Source of the DNA: Spirochaetales bacterium Spiro_09
Lineage (GTDB): Bacteria; Spirochaetota; Spirochaetia; Treponematales; Treponemataceae
Length of the DNA: 53,159 nucleotides
NCBI GenBank assembly: GCA_001604385.1
Contig: LVBK01000008.1
Span: forward strand, 1 to 53,159
Direction of reading: 5' to 3'
A program made the position numbers and the translations under genes. Positions 1 to 7,030 of the stretch are shown here, in pieces. Each line of letters starts with the position of its first letter. Position 1 is the first letter of the stretch. A model generated the notes under the pieces. The model saw only the letters and a program-made list of their open reading frames with translations. It did not search any database and was not told the origin of the DNA.

Positions 1-27
1 TATTTTGATCATAAAAGAAGAAAAGCA

Positions 28-606
28 ATGTTTACAACACAGCTAAAAAAAGAGAATAACGAATTCTATTGCATTATTCCTGATCATATTATCAAACTGG
101 ATACTATTCAAAGTACCTCTACCGAGGCATCTGTAGTAATCTCTGACACCATACAGAGATTCACCGGCCATGCTCATCCATTATTTCCGTTGTGGACATC
201 CAATAATCAGGTACATCATCTTCCACAGGGTTTTATTCGAACAATCTCCCGACGATTATCTATTCCTGAAACACATACGCTCTTGCTTTCTCATCTGTTT
301 CGGGTTATTGATTTTTTTCGAACCGCGAACAGTCTACATGATTGGGAATCATGTATCCCTATATTTCTAGATAATCTGTATTTTGGATTTCTATCTACCG
401 GGGAAAGGGTAATATCGAAAGAAACTTCTCAATGCCTTGAAATTCAGGCGGGTATTCGCAAAATTCAATGCACCGGGAAATATCTGTCCTCAATTCCGGT
501 AACAAATAGTATGGAATTTTTCGTGTTTACACTCCATGATATGCAAACTGAAGATTCCCGGTTTCTGTTTGAAAAATGTTATCACGAGAAATTTGATTCA
601 ACATAA
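28..606 (+). CDS. Hypothetical protein, 192 aa
   Basis: I do not recognise this protein. It is a 192-residue soluble-looking protein with no signal peptide, no membrane segment and no motif I can name. It has a mixed alpha/beta look and rather many aromatic and histidine residues. The start ATG is preceded by a purine-rich stretch (AAGAAGAAAA) that could serve as a weak ribosome binding site. It converges on the partner-switching operon, which ends at the terminator immediately downstream on the other strand. The only 27 bases visible upstream do not show whether it belongs to an operon. The low G+C matches its neighbours to about 6 kb. It is called as real because the frame is open over its full length between features on both sides. 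Confidence 0.6.
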   Translation: MFTTQLKKENNEFYCIIPDHIIKLDTIQSTSTEASVVISDTIQRFTGHAHPLFPLWTSNNQVHHLPQGFIRTISRRLSIPETHTLLLSHLFRVIDFFRTANSLHDWESCIPIFLDNLYFGFLSTGERVISKETSQCLEIQAGIRKIQCTGKYLSSIPVTNSMEFFVFTLHDMQTEDSRFLFEKCYHEKFDST

Positions 607-635
607 AAAAAAGGCACTACTCCCGGGTAGTGCCT
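604..635 (-). terminator. Rho-independent terminator of the partner-switching operon
   Basis: A perfect 9-bp stem (612-620 with 627-635, AGGCACTAC / GTAGTGCCT) with a 6-base loop is followed, read on the minus strand, by a run of eight Ts. There is no T tract on the plus side, so it acts for the minus-strand genes and not for the hypothetical gene at 28-606. Confidence 0.85.
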
Positions 636-674
636 GATACTGGAACTGACGGATGTAATACCGTCAGCTCGATT

Positions 675-1226
675 TTATTCACCATCGATTGATATACCGT
701 GACGTCGTTGGGGATATTTTTTAAGCATTGCAACTCCATTTCGTTTGTCGTTATAGACAAATCCCCCGTTCCAGTATTCCAGAGCGGCGAACAAAGCGTT
801 GCCTCCATCCTGTTCATCACTTCGCTGAGTCCGGAAAGAAACATAGGAACCGAGGTGCTCAAAATCTTGTTGGTACAGACATTCCAACCGCTTCCTGTTA
901 AAATCATTCCATTTTTCCAGATCCTTGAAACCGTCACCCTCATCCTCTACGATGATATGTGCATGCGTAGAACTGAAAGAATACCAAACGCGAACTTTCT
1001 TGTTCAGATCGCAATCGTTTCCATGTTTTACCGCGTTTTTTATGATTTCGCTTATTTGTTGCTCAAGAAGGTTAATTTCCTTGATCTCAAGAGGCGCAGA
1101 CTGAACGATAAGGAGGGTAAAATATCGTATCTGGCGGAAATCTGACGGAAATTCCTTGTAGAGCATATTAGTCTTGTCAAATAAAGGGTCGCTACCATCA
1201 GCCCTCAAATCTTTGGTCGGATTCAT
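675..1226 (-). CDS. RsbW/SpoIIAB-like anti-sigma factor serine kinase (HATPase_c)
   Basis: This 183-residue protein has a GHKL ATPase core. The N-box is SEIIKNAVKHG (about residues 59-69, with E60 and N64), the G1 box is EDEGDGF (94-100) and a G2-like GGN follows near 141. In the RsbW/SpoIIAB family such proteins bind ATP, phosphorylate a STAS-domain antagonist and sequester a partner, usually a sigma factor. The gene lies 23 bases downstream of a STAS gene, which is preceded by a PP2C phosphatase gene, so the three form a classical partner-switching set. It is the last gene before the terminator at 604-635. No sigma factor is encoded next to it, so its target is unknown and may be a non-sigma effector. 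The ATPase fold is certain; the anti-sigma role is inferred. Confidence 0.82.
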   Translation of the reverse strand: MNPTKDLRADGSDPLFDKTNMLYKEFPSDFRQIRYFTLLIVQSAPLEIKEINLLEQQISEIIKNAVKHGNDCDLNKKVRVWYSFSSTHAHIIVEDEGDGFKDLEKWNDFNRKRLECLYQQDFEHLGSYVSFRTQRSDEQDGGNALFAALEYWNGGFVYNDKRNGVAMLKKYPQRRHGISIDGE

Positions 1227-1249
1227 CTGCAGTACTCCTATTATTAATT

Positions 1250-1588
1250 TTAGCCTTCCATTTGTTGAAGTGCTTCTTCAATACTGTTGGTAATGGGGAA
1301 ATAACCCATTAGCTTTGTCAATTCAATAACTTTTTTTACAGAGCCATGAATATTCGTAATGGAGAGCTTCAGATTCATTTTCTTTACTGTGGAGCAAATA
1401 TAAATCAATGCTCCAATTCCTGAAGAGTCGATATAATCTACCTGTTCAAGATTGATTATAAAGGATTGCACGTTTTTCTCGAGCATCTTCATAACCAACT
1501 CCTTGAGCTTGTATGAATTATAGAGATCCATTTCACCGTTTACATCAATGATGTATACATCTCCGTTCTTTCTGATTTTAAGTTCCAT
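1250..1588 (-). CDS. STAS-domain anti-sigma factor antagonist
   Basis: This 112-residue single-domain protein fits the SpoIIAA/RsbV family. The sequence YIDSSGIGALIYI (about 52-64) carries the conserved DSSG with the serine that the cognate kinase phosphorylates and the PP2C phosphatase dephosphorylates. Family members in the unphosphorylated state bind the kinase and release its partner. Here the gene sits between the presumed phosphatase (26 bases upstream) and kinase (23 bases downstream). AAGGAG lies about 10 bases ahead of the ATG. The length is typical of the family. Assignment to the family is secure; the physiological output is not visible. Confidence 0.9.
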   Translation of the reverse strand: MELKIRKNGDVYIIDVNGEMDLYNSYKLKELVMKMLEKNVQSFIINLEQVDYIDSSGIGALIYICSTVKKMNLKLSITNIHGSVKKVIELTKLMGYFPITNSIEEALQQMEG

Positions 1589-1614
1589 ACTGATGCAGCT
1601 CCTTTCCTCTTCTT

Positions 1615-3267
1615 TTATGCCTTTATCTTCATGATGACAAGAGTCTGGTCGTCATGAAGCGTGGCTGAACCCAAAAAAGCCTGGATATTTTGCTTAACTT
1701 CCTTAGCAATATCCTTTGCGGTTCCGCCGGAATGTGCCTTGACGATTTCCGAGAGGCTGTCTATTCCATACTGTTTTCCCTCGGTATTCAACGCTTCGAT
1801 CAGACCATCTGTAAAGAGTATAATAATGTCTCCTTTACCAACTGTCAACTTTGTTGTCTCATACTGCGATGCCCGTTCAATTCCGATGGGATCGCTTTTT
1901 TGATGGATTCGATCCATTTTTTTTGTATCGGCATGCCAGACCAGAGCCGCTTGATGTCCTGCCGATGCAAATTCGACTACCCGGCTGTCGGGACTGTAAC
2001 TGACAAATGAAAGGGTAGCGTAGTGATCAAGATCTATCTTTCCGGTAATACCCTTATTTACCCAATCGAGGATAGTGCCGGCATTCTTTGTCGTATTGGT
2101 TACTAGTTGCAGTATGGAACGTACCATCATCATAACCATACTTGACTGGATGCCTTTTCCGGCAACATCGCCGATAACCACGGCTATGCGATCCCTTCGC
2201 GCAAGAATTATATCGTAGTAATCGCCGCAAACACCTTTCGCTGAATTGAAGAAAGAACCGAAGCCCACTTCCGGTAACTCGGGAAGCCGTTTCGGGTGGA
2301 GGGTTTTCTGTATTTTTGCGGCAATACTTGCTTCGCGTTCAAGATCTGCCTGTTCCAGCACTTCCTGAATGCCATAAATATTGTTTATAGCGGCTCCACC
2401 ATATTCTCCGACTGACTGGGCAATTCTGAACTCGCTTTCACCAAAGGCCGGATTTCCCGGATTGCGTGACACACCCGATACACCTACAACCCGTCCCCGC
2501 ACGATGAGAGGAACAATTATGTAGCTACCGGGTACCAGGAATTCTTCCGGACCGTTTACATGAACCCTCTTGTCTGCTGTACCGTCCGGTATCAGCATCG
2601 GCTTTCCGTTTGCTGCCACTTCCCCGAATACGCTTTCTCCGAGATTAAACTGTACATAGCGGAAATTCGTTTCGACCCTAACGGGTTTATGCGGTAAGTC
2701 CTGGGGCAGCTTATAGGGAGGAGGAAAGGATCCCTTGAAGGATTTGGATGTGATAATATCGTCAAAATCATCGGTGAGGAAGACAACTCCTCCATCTGCC
2801 CGGGTGCTTGCAATTTGCGTTTCGTTAATATAATCCAATAACCGTATCGGGTTCACCTCGGTGGTGAGAGACTCGGCAACATTAAGTAAAAAATTATGAC
2901 CAATTTTGACTAGGGGGTCTTCTTTTTCTGCAATTGTCGTTTCTTCGGTGTCCTCGATAATGTGTTCTGCCTGTTCAATTTTCTCTGTTTTCAATGAGGC
3001 GAGCGCTATCATGAAAAGAACCGAAAAGATGCTTGCCAGGAATACGGACAGAGACAAAATGAATGAACCGGTGATAAAAAGGGCGGCAACACCCGCTACA
3101 AGCATAACGGTTATAAAACCGATGCCCAACACATAGAAACCGTTCCCCGGAATCTTCTCTGGTGATTTGCTTTTAATTCTGACAAGCAGAAATCCTGCAG
3201 CAGAATGAAGCACTATGCTTGCTGCTATTGGCAAAAGGGCGAATGAATCAAGAAGTGCTGTTTGCAT
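1615..3267 (-). CDS. Membrane PP2C-type (SpoIIE/RsbU) serine phosphatase with GAF domain
   Basis: This 550-residue protein has about three membrane helices (about 8-30, 44-68 and 69-91), a GAF-like sensory domain (about 120-295), a short helical linker and a C-terminal SpoIIE/PP2C domain (about 335-550). The metal-binding motifs of the phosphatase are all present: GDYYD (348-352), GDVAGKG (366-372), FTDG (485-488) and DDQT (539-542). It should dephosphorylate the STAS protein encoded 26 bases downstream, with activity gated by a ligand or redox signal sensed by GAF or the membrane part. A good promoter (TTGACG, 17 bases, TACACT; 3277-3305) ends only about 9 bases before the ATG and there is no Shine-Dalgarno, so the message is probably leaderless. 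Confidence 0.9.
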   Translation of the reverse strand: MQTALLDSFALLPIAASIVLHSAAGFLLVRIKSKSPEKIPGNGFYVLGIGFITVMLVAGVAALFITGSFILSLSVFLASIFSVLFMIALASLKTEKIEQAEHIIEDTEETTIAEKEDPLVKIGHNFLLNVAESLTTEVNPIRLLDYINETQIASTRADGGVVFLTDDFDDIITSKSFKGSFPPPYKLPQDLPHKPVRVETNFRYVQFNLGESVFGEVAANGKPMLIPDGTADKRVHVNGPEEFLVPGSYIIVPLIVRGRVVGVSGVSRNPGNPAFGESEFRIAQSVGEYGGAAINNIYGIQEVLEQADLEREASIAAKIQKTLHPKRLPELPEVGFGSFFNSAKGVCGDYYDIILARRDRIAVVIGDVAGKGIQSSMVMMMVRSILQLVTNTTKNAGTILDWVNKGITGKIDLDHYATLSFVSYSPDSRVVEFASAGHQAALVWHADTKKMDRIHQKSDPIGIERASQYETTKLTVGKGDIIILFTDGLIEALNTEGKQYGIDSLSEIVKAHSGGTAKDIAKEVKQNIQAFLGSATLHDDQTLVIMKIKA

Positions 3268-3276
3268 TGTATTTCA

Positions 3277-3305
3277 AGTGTAGCATTGAAATTTTTGACC
3301 GTCAA
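3277..3305 (-). promoter_or_regulatory. Promoter of the partner-switching operon
   Basis: On the minus strand TTGACG (3305-3300) and TACACT (3282-3277) are separated by 17 bases. The -35 box includes the TGA stop of the upstream ParB-like gene. The predicted transcription start, near 3270, is about 3 bases before the ATG at 3267, which has no ribosome binding site. Confidence 0.65.
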
Positions 3306-4207
3306 GGTTGAACATTTTTTTTGAAAATGTTGATAAGGCGATCAAGCCAGTTTTTTTTTGCTGTTTCGGCTATGACCCGGGCAGTTTCATCCAGACTGTA
3401 AAACCCACCATATTTAGCCTTGAGATCATCCCATTGTTTGATTATCCAGACGTAGAGGTCGCTGGAAGTCCTTCGCCGAAAAGCCCGTTTCAGGTCATGC
3501 GCCTTGATAATTGCCATTACTGGCTGGTAGACATTTTTATACCAGGAAAGAAGCGCATCACTGAACGGTATTTCTTCTTTATGCTTTTCATTGATGAAAT
3601 ATTTATGTACCAGAATGTGATTATAAATTACATCGTATTGGCCGGTCGAAGTAAAATCCAGATTCCAGTCCTCGGTAATATCGCCATAATTAGTTTCGGA
3701 ATAGAAGATACGTTTTTCATATTTTATGACATGAGACAGCAGTGCTTTTTGCGTCATACCGGGCCAAAGCCGTATTTCACTCTTCAAGGAAATAACTTCG
3801 GCATCGATAAATTCGACGCCCTGTGCCTTTGCAACGGAGACCCGATGGTTGCCGTCGCGAACGAAATAAACACCTCCAATTTCATAGAGCTGAATTGGTG
3901 GTAATGAAATATCGGCAAGATGAGCTTCATCGACCCGTTCCCATCGTTGCCGAAGCATATTTGAGCGGGGAAGAAAATGATTATCAAAATCCTGATAGCG
4001 ACCTTCGCTGCCTACGATTTTCTGTATGGGGACAGTCTGCATTCCGGCATACACTTCGTTTTTCGGTCGTAAAATTGCCTTGACATCGTGAAAAGACAGC
4101 AGCTTTTTTTTGTCCGGATCAAGAAAATGCTGTATTTCATTAACCAATACCTTGTTTCTTGCCTTATTAAAGTCTTCTATCGCCTGGGATTTGTGTACGA
4201 CGGTCAT
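3302..4207 (-). CDS. ParB-like (ParB/sulfiredoxin-fold) protein
   Basis: This 301-residue protein has an N-terminal domain of the ParB/Srx type. A segment ending in QKIVGSEGRYQDF is followed by YFVRDGNHRVSVAKAQG (about 118-134), resembling the GxxR / DGNHRxxA nucleotide-binding loop of ParB-like CTPases and nucleases. The rest is helical with clusters of aromatic and basic residues (RRR near 245) and matches nothing I can name. I see no helix-turn-helix of the chromosome-partitioning ParB type, so this is unlikely to be a partition protein. Its ATG overlaps the end of the metallophosphoesterase gene by 4 bases (ATGA), implying translational coupling. Family fold is likely; function is unknown. 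Confidence 0.7.
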   Translation of the reverse strand: MTVVHKSQAIEDFNKARNKVLVNEIQHFLDPDKKKLLSFHDVKAILRPKNEVYAGMQTVPIQKIVGSEGRYQDFDNHFLPRSNMLRQRWERVDEAHLADISLPPIQLYEIGGVYFVRDGNHRVSVAKAQGVEFIDAEVISLKSEIRLWPGMTQKALLSHVIKYEKRIFYSETNYGDITEDWNLDFTSTGQYDVIYNHILVHKYFINEKHKEEIPFSDALLSWYKNVYQPVMAIIKAHDLKRAFRRRTSSDLYVWIIKQWDDLKAKYGGFYSLDETARVIAETAKKNWLDRLINIFKKNVQP

Positions 4208-4881
4208 GAACGAATATCTCCGGTGTCAAGAATAAAATGGCTGTAAGCATTTATTACAGTAGTCTTATTATACTGAGAAACCCGTATATCCTGTAGATCA
4301 TATAAATGAATATGTCCATGGATCAAATATGCGGGATGAAAAGTCTTCATAAACCAGATAAAGGAAGCAAACCCCTTGTGACAGGGGTCATTCTTGTCAT
4401 GAATGCCTTCCGGTGAAGCATGGGTAACGAAAATATCCAGATATCTTCCATAGCGGAGTTTATTGAGAATAAGGCGAGGCACCAGTTTGAATAGTTTCCA
4501 TCGCATTTGACGGTCGGTATACTGATTCAAACCCTTGTTATAGCGAAGCGATCCGGAAACACCTGCCATGAGTATATTTCCTTCCCGTGCCGTGCGAAAG
4601 CCGATATAGGTAGCCCCATGCGAAAAAGCATAGTTCAGGAGCGGTTGGGCTTTATTTTGTGCCTGTATATCAAGATTTTTGTGGTACAAACCGAATTCGT
4701 TCAGGTTATGGTTGCCGAATACAAAATAAACCGGTTTGTTGAGCGATGAGACTATGAAATCGAGATATTCCATGGGCAAGTCGCCGGCAGAGATGACAAA
4801 ATCAATATCCTTATAACGTTCCTTGATGCTGCTGCTATACACGAGTGGATCGATCTGATCAGAAACGCACAGGATTTTCAT
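4204..4881 (-). CDS. Calcineurin-like metallophosphoesterase
   Basis: This 225-residue protein has the order of metal-binding motifs of the calcineurin-like superfamily: VSDQID at the N-terminus (D8), SAGDLP (31-36), FGNHN (55-59), THASPEG (about 153) and IHGHIHLY (about 188). The first motif lacks the usual DxH histidine (DQI instead), as in some family branches, so the metal site may be altered. The substrate cannot be read from the sequence; small members hydrolyse cyclic nucleotides, nucleotides or lipid phosphates. It is coupled to the ParB-like gene by an ATGA overlap and follows the TPR/Mrr-like gene by 12 bases, so the three probably form one transcript. Confidence 0.82.
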   Translation of the reverse strand: MKILCVSDQIDPLVYSSSIKERYKDIDFVISAGDLPMEYLDFIVSSLNKPVYFVFGNHNLNEFGLYHKNLDIQAQNKAQPLLNYAFSHGATYIGFRTAREGNILMAGVSGSLRYNKGLNQYTDRQMRWKLFKLVPRLILNKLRYGRYLDIFVTHASPEGIHDKNDPCHKGFASFIWFMKTFHPAYLIHGHIHLYDLQDIRVSQYNKTTVINAYSHFILDTGDIRS

Positions 4882-4893
4882 GGCGTATATATA

Positions 4894-6276
4894 TTAGCTT
4901 TTTTGACCGAATACGTCTATCGATGAAAGCATGTTTTCCAGCTTGTCTCGCCCGATAAGCTCGATTGGGCGGCTTTCTGCAAATTCGAGGGCAGTACGGG
5001 TAAAGCCAGAGCTGGTAATGACAATTCCGCGTATTAAGGCTTGCTTTTTCATATCTTCCTGTAGTGATCGTAAAAAAGAGTCCTCAATTAGATTCGGATC
5101 GCGATAAAACAGGATTAGTCGGGGCATCTTTCGAACATTACGCCATTTTTCCGCATCGTTCTCCACTGCAATGAGGGCACAACCATATTTTGTTTCTTTT
5201 ATATCCCGAACCGAAAGATCCAGGCCGTTGGTTGTAATTGCCTTGCAAATGGTAAAAAAATCTTCTTTGCCTGCAGTGAGATATTCTTTTATATGATCAT
5301 TGGATCTGAGTTCCTGGTATTGTGATAATTTTTCCCCGACATCCCGAAAACCTCTACGCTTGGAAAAAATCTTTTCCCACTGGCCTATAGCCTGGTCTAT
5401 ATCTCGCTGTTTTTCAAAGCAGGAAGCAAGAAAATAGCGGGCATGCAGGGTGTCATTCGAACTGTCGTCCGTTGAAAGCTTTATTGCCCGGTCAAATTCA
5501 ATAATCGCTTTTTCAACACTGTTTGCTTCCATGTAACAACAGCCCCGTTCAATGAGTGCCTTTTGTTTGAACTCGGGATCCCGGAGTGCTTTTTCAAACG
5601 ATGCAAGGGCATTTGCGTAGTCATGGCTTTCACGCAGCAGTTTACCCTGATAAAAATATGCTGCGGTATTTTTGGGATCCAGCTTCAATGCGAGAGCGAT
5701 TTCTTTTTTTGCATCGGTCATCTGCTTGTTGCGAAACAGGAGCAGGCCAAGCGATGCATGGGCGGAAGCGTGTTTTGGATCTGTTTCTACCGCCTTGCGG
5801 TAGTAGGCCAGAGCCTGTTCAGAATTTTCGCGTGCTTCGAACAGCTGTGCGGCATTATAATAGTGTTGTGCGTCGAAGGGTTCTTTCTTGATAAGCAAAA
5901 GATATTCTTTGAGAGCTTCTTCAGGTTGGTTATATTTCAGATAAAGTTGTGCTATTGTCTTGCGAAAATCGGCTTCGGGTATTTTATCCGAAAAAATGGT
6001 GGTGGAATTCACTGCCTTGAATTCCATCAGAGCCAGCTCGGACTTGCCGTCGGAAAGGTAGGCCCTTCCCAGCATGTACCGGGCTTCTGAATCCCGCGGG
6101 TTCTTTGCAATAAGTCCTTTTGCAAGTCTGATGGCCTGTGTCGTCTTTCCCGAGCTGATTAGTCTGTCAATATTTGATATTTTTTGTGGCAGGAGAAACG
6201 ATTTGACCAGAAAAATGAGCAGGAAGGCCACACCGGTGCCGAGAATTAAAATGAAGGCTATAAACATTGATGACAT
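4894..6276 (-). CDS. Membrane-anchored TPR protein with Mrr-like C-terminal domain
   Basis: This 460-residue protein has one N-terminal membrane helix (about 3-27). A long series of tetratricopeptide repeats follows (about 35-325, with hallmarks such as ASAHASLGLLLF and AAYFYQGKLL). The C-terminal domain of about 110 residues ends in GIVITSSGFTRTALEFAES, strongly reminiscent of the end of Mrr-type restriction endonuclease domains. The QxK catalytic motif normally preceding this part is not evident, so the domain is probably not a nuclease. The TPR array should face the cytoplasm and scaffold a partner. It starts the minus-strand gene block. A promoter (TTGACA, 15 bases, TATAGT; 6285-6311) almost touches the ATG and no Shine-Dalgarno is present. 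Confidence 0.8.
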   Translation of the reverse strand: MSSMFIAFILILGTGVAFLLIFLVKSFLLPQKISNIDRLISSGKTTQAIRLAKGLIAKNPRDSEARYMLGRAYLSDGKSELALMEFKAVNSTTIFSDKIPEADFRKTIAQLYLKYNQPEEALKEYLLLIKKEPFDAQHYYNAAQLFEARENSEQALAYYRKAVETDPKHASAHASLGLLLFRNKQMTDAKKEIALALKLDPKNTAAYFYQGKLLRESHDYANALASFEKALRDPEFKQKALIERGCCYMEANSVEKAIIEFDRAIKLSTDDSSNDTLHARYFLASCFEKQRDIDQAIGQWEKIFSKRRGFRDVGEKLSQYQELRSNDHIKEYLTAGKEDFFTICKAITTNGLDLSVRDIKETKYGCALIAVENDAEKWRNVRKMPRLILFYRDPNLIEDSFLRSLQEDMKKQALIRGIVITSSGFTRTALEFAESRPIELIGRDKLENMLSSIDVFGQKS

Positions 6277-6284
6277 AGTAATAG

Positions 6285-6311
6285 ACTATAGCTTTTGTGG
6301 GGTATTGTCAA
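6285..6311 (-). promoter_or_regulatory. Promoter of the TPR/Mrr-like gene, near-leaderless
   Basis: Read on the minus strand, a consensus TTGACA (6311-6306) is followed after 15 bases by TATAGT (6290-6285); TAGTCT after 17 bases is an alternative. Transcription would start about 2 bases before the ATG at 6276. Confidence 0.55.
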
Positions 6312-6313
6312 AC

Positions 6314-7030
6314 ATGAAACAAAGATGCTCGTTCCTTATACTGTCTGTATTTACGCTTTTTACCATGTATGCTCTTGACCCGTTCGAGGAAGGCTACCGC
6401 CTGTTTACCGAAAACAAAATGCAGGAAGCAATTCCGTTGTTATATCAGGCATCGTTGCAAAGCGGAACACCTCCCTCCGTTTTTTTGCATTTGGGTCTTG
6501 CCTATCAACAGACCGGTAAATATGCTGATGCGATAAGCACCTTTATGAGGGGAACCTCCGCATCGGGTACTGATCGCAAGGCATTGTTCTTTAATGCGGG
6601 CAACGTCTATTACAGGCAGGAGCTGTATCAGGATGCGGAAATCATGTACTCACGGAGTATCGAAGTCGATTCGGCATATGCTCCTGCCTACCTGAACCGG
6701 GCCAATGCCCGCATGAAGCTTGCGCGCTTTACCGAAGCGGAAAATGACTATTCTTATTATTTGACCCTGGATCCAGCCAGCTGGCAACGGGATTCTATAA
6801 ACCAGCTTCTGGCATTGATACGGGCCGAGCGGAAAGCGCGCGAGGATGAATCAGTACGCCTTGAGGCAGAGCGATTAACCAAAGAGGCTGAAGAACGCGC
6901 GGCAGCGGACCGGTATCAGCAACTTCTGGACGCAATTAGTTCATCGCTCAAGTCAGTAGACGCCGCAAGCACGCTTTCAGCAGGTTCTGAAGATATACTA
7001 TTATATGATGAGGTAAGCGAACTTGAATAA
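6314..7030 (+). CDS. Exported TPR protein, 238 aa
   Basis: The frame is open from 6074, but the ATG at 6314 starts a clear signal peptide (MKQRCSFLILSVFTLFTMYA) and is the better choice; a longer product would bury it. The mature protein has about three TPR motifs (about 20-155: EEGYRLFTENKMQEAIPLL, KALFFNAGNVYYRQELYQDA and APAYLNRANARMKLARF). A highly charged helical segment rich in Arg, Glu and Ala follows (about 175-205), and then an acidic tail. It is likely periplasmic, or membrane-associated if the signal is not cleaved. The following TPR gene overlaps its end by 8 bases, so the two are co-translated. It is divergent from the TPR/Mrr-like gene. No catalytic motif is visible; a scaffold role is inferred. 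Confidence 0.78.
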   Translation: MKQRCSFLILSVFTLFTMYALDPFEEGYRLFTENKMQEAIPLLYQASLQSGTPPSVFLHLGLAYQQTGKYADAISTFMRGTSASGTDRKALFFNAGNVYYRQELYQDAEIMYSRSIEVDSAYAPAYLNRANARMKLARFTEAENDYSYYLTLDPASWQRDSINQLLALIRAERKAREDESVRLEAERLTKEAEERAAADRYQQLLDAISSSLKSVDAASTLSAGSEDILLYDEVSELE

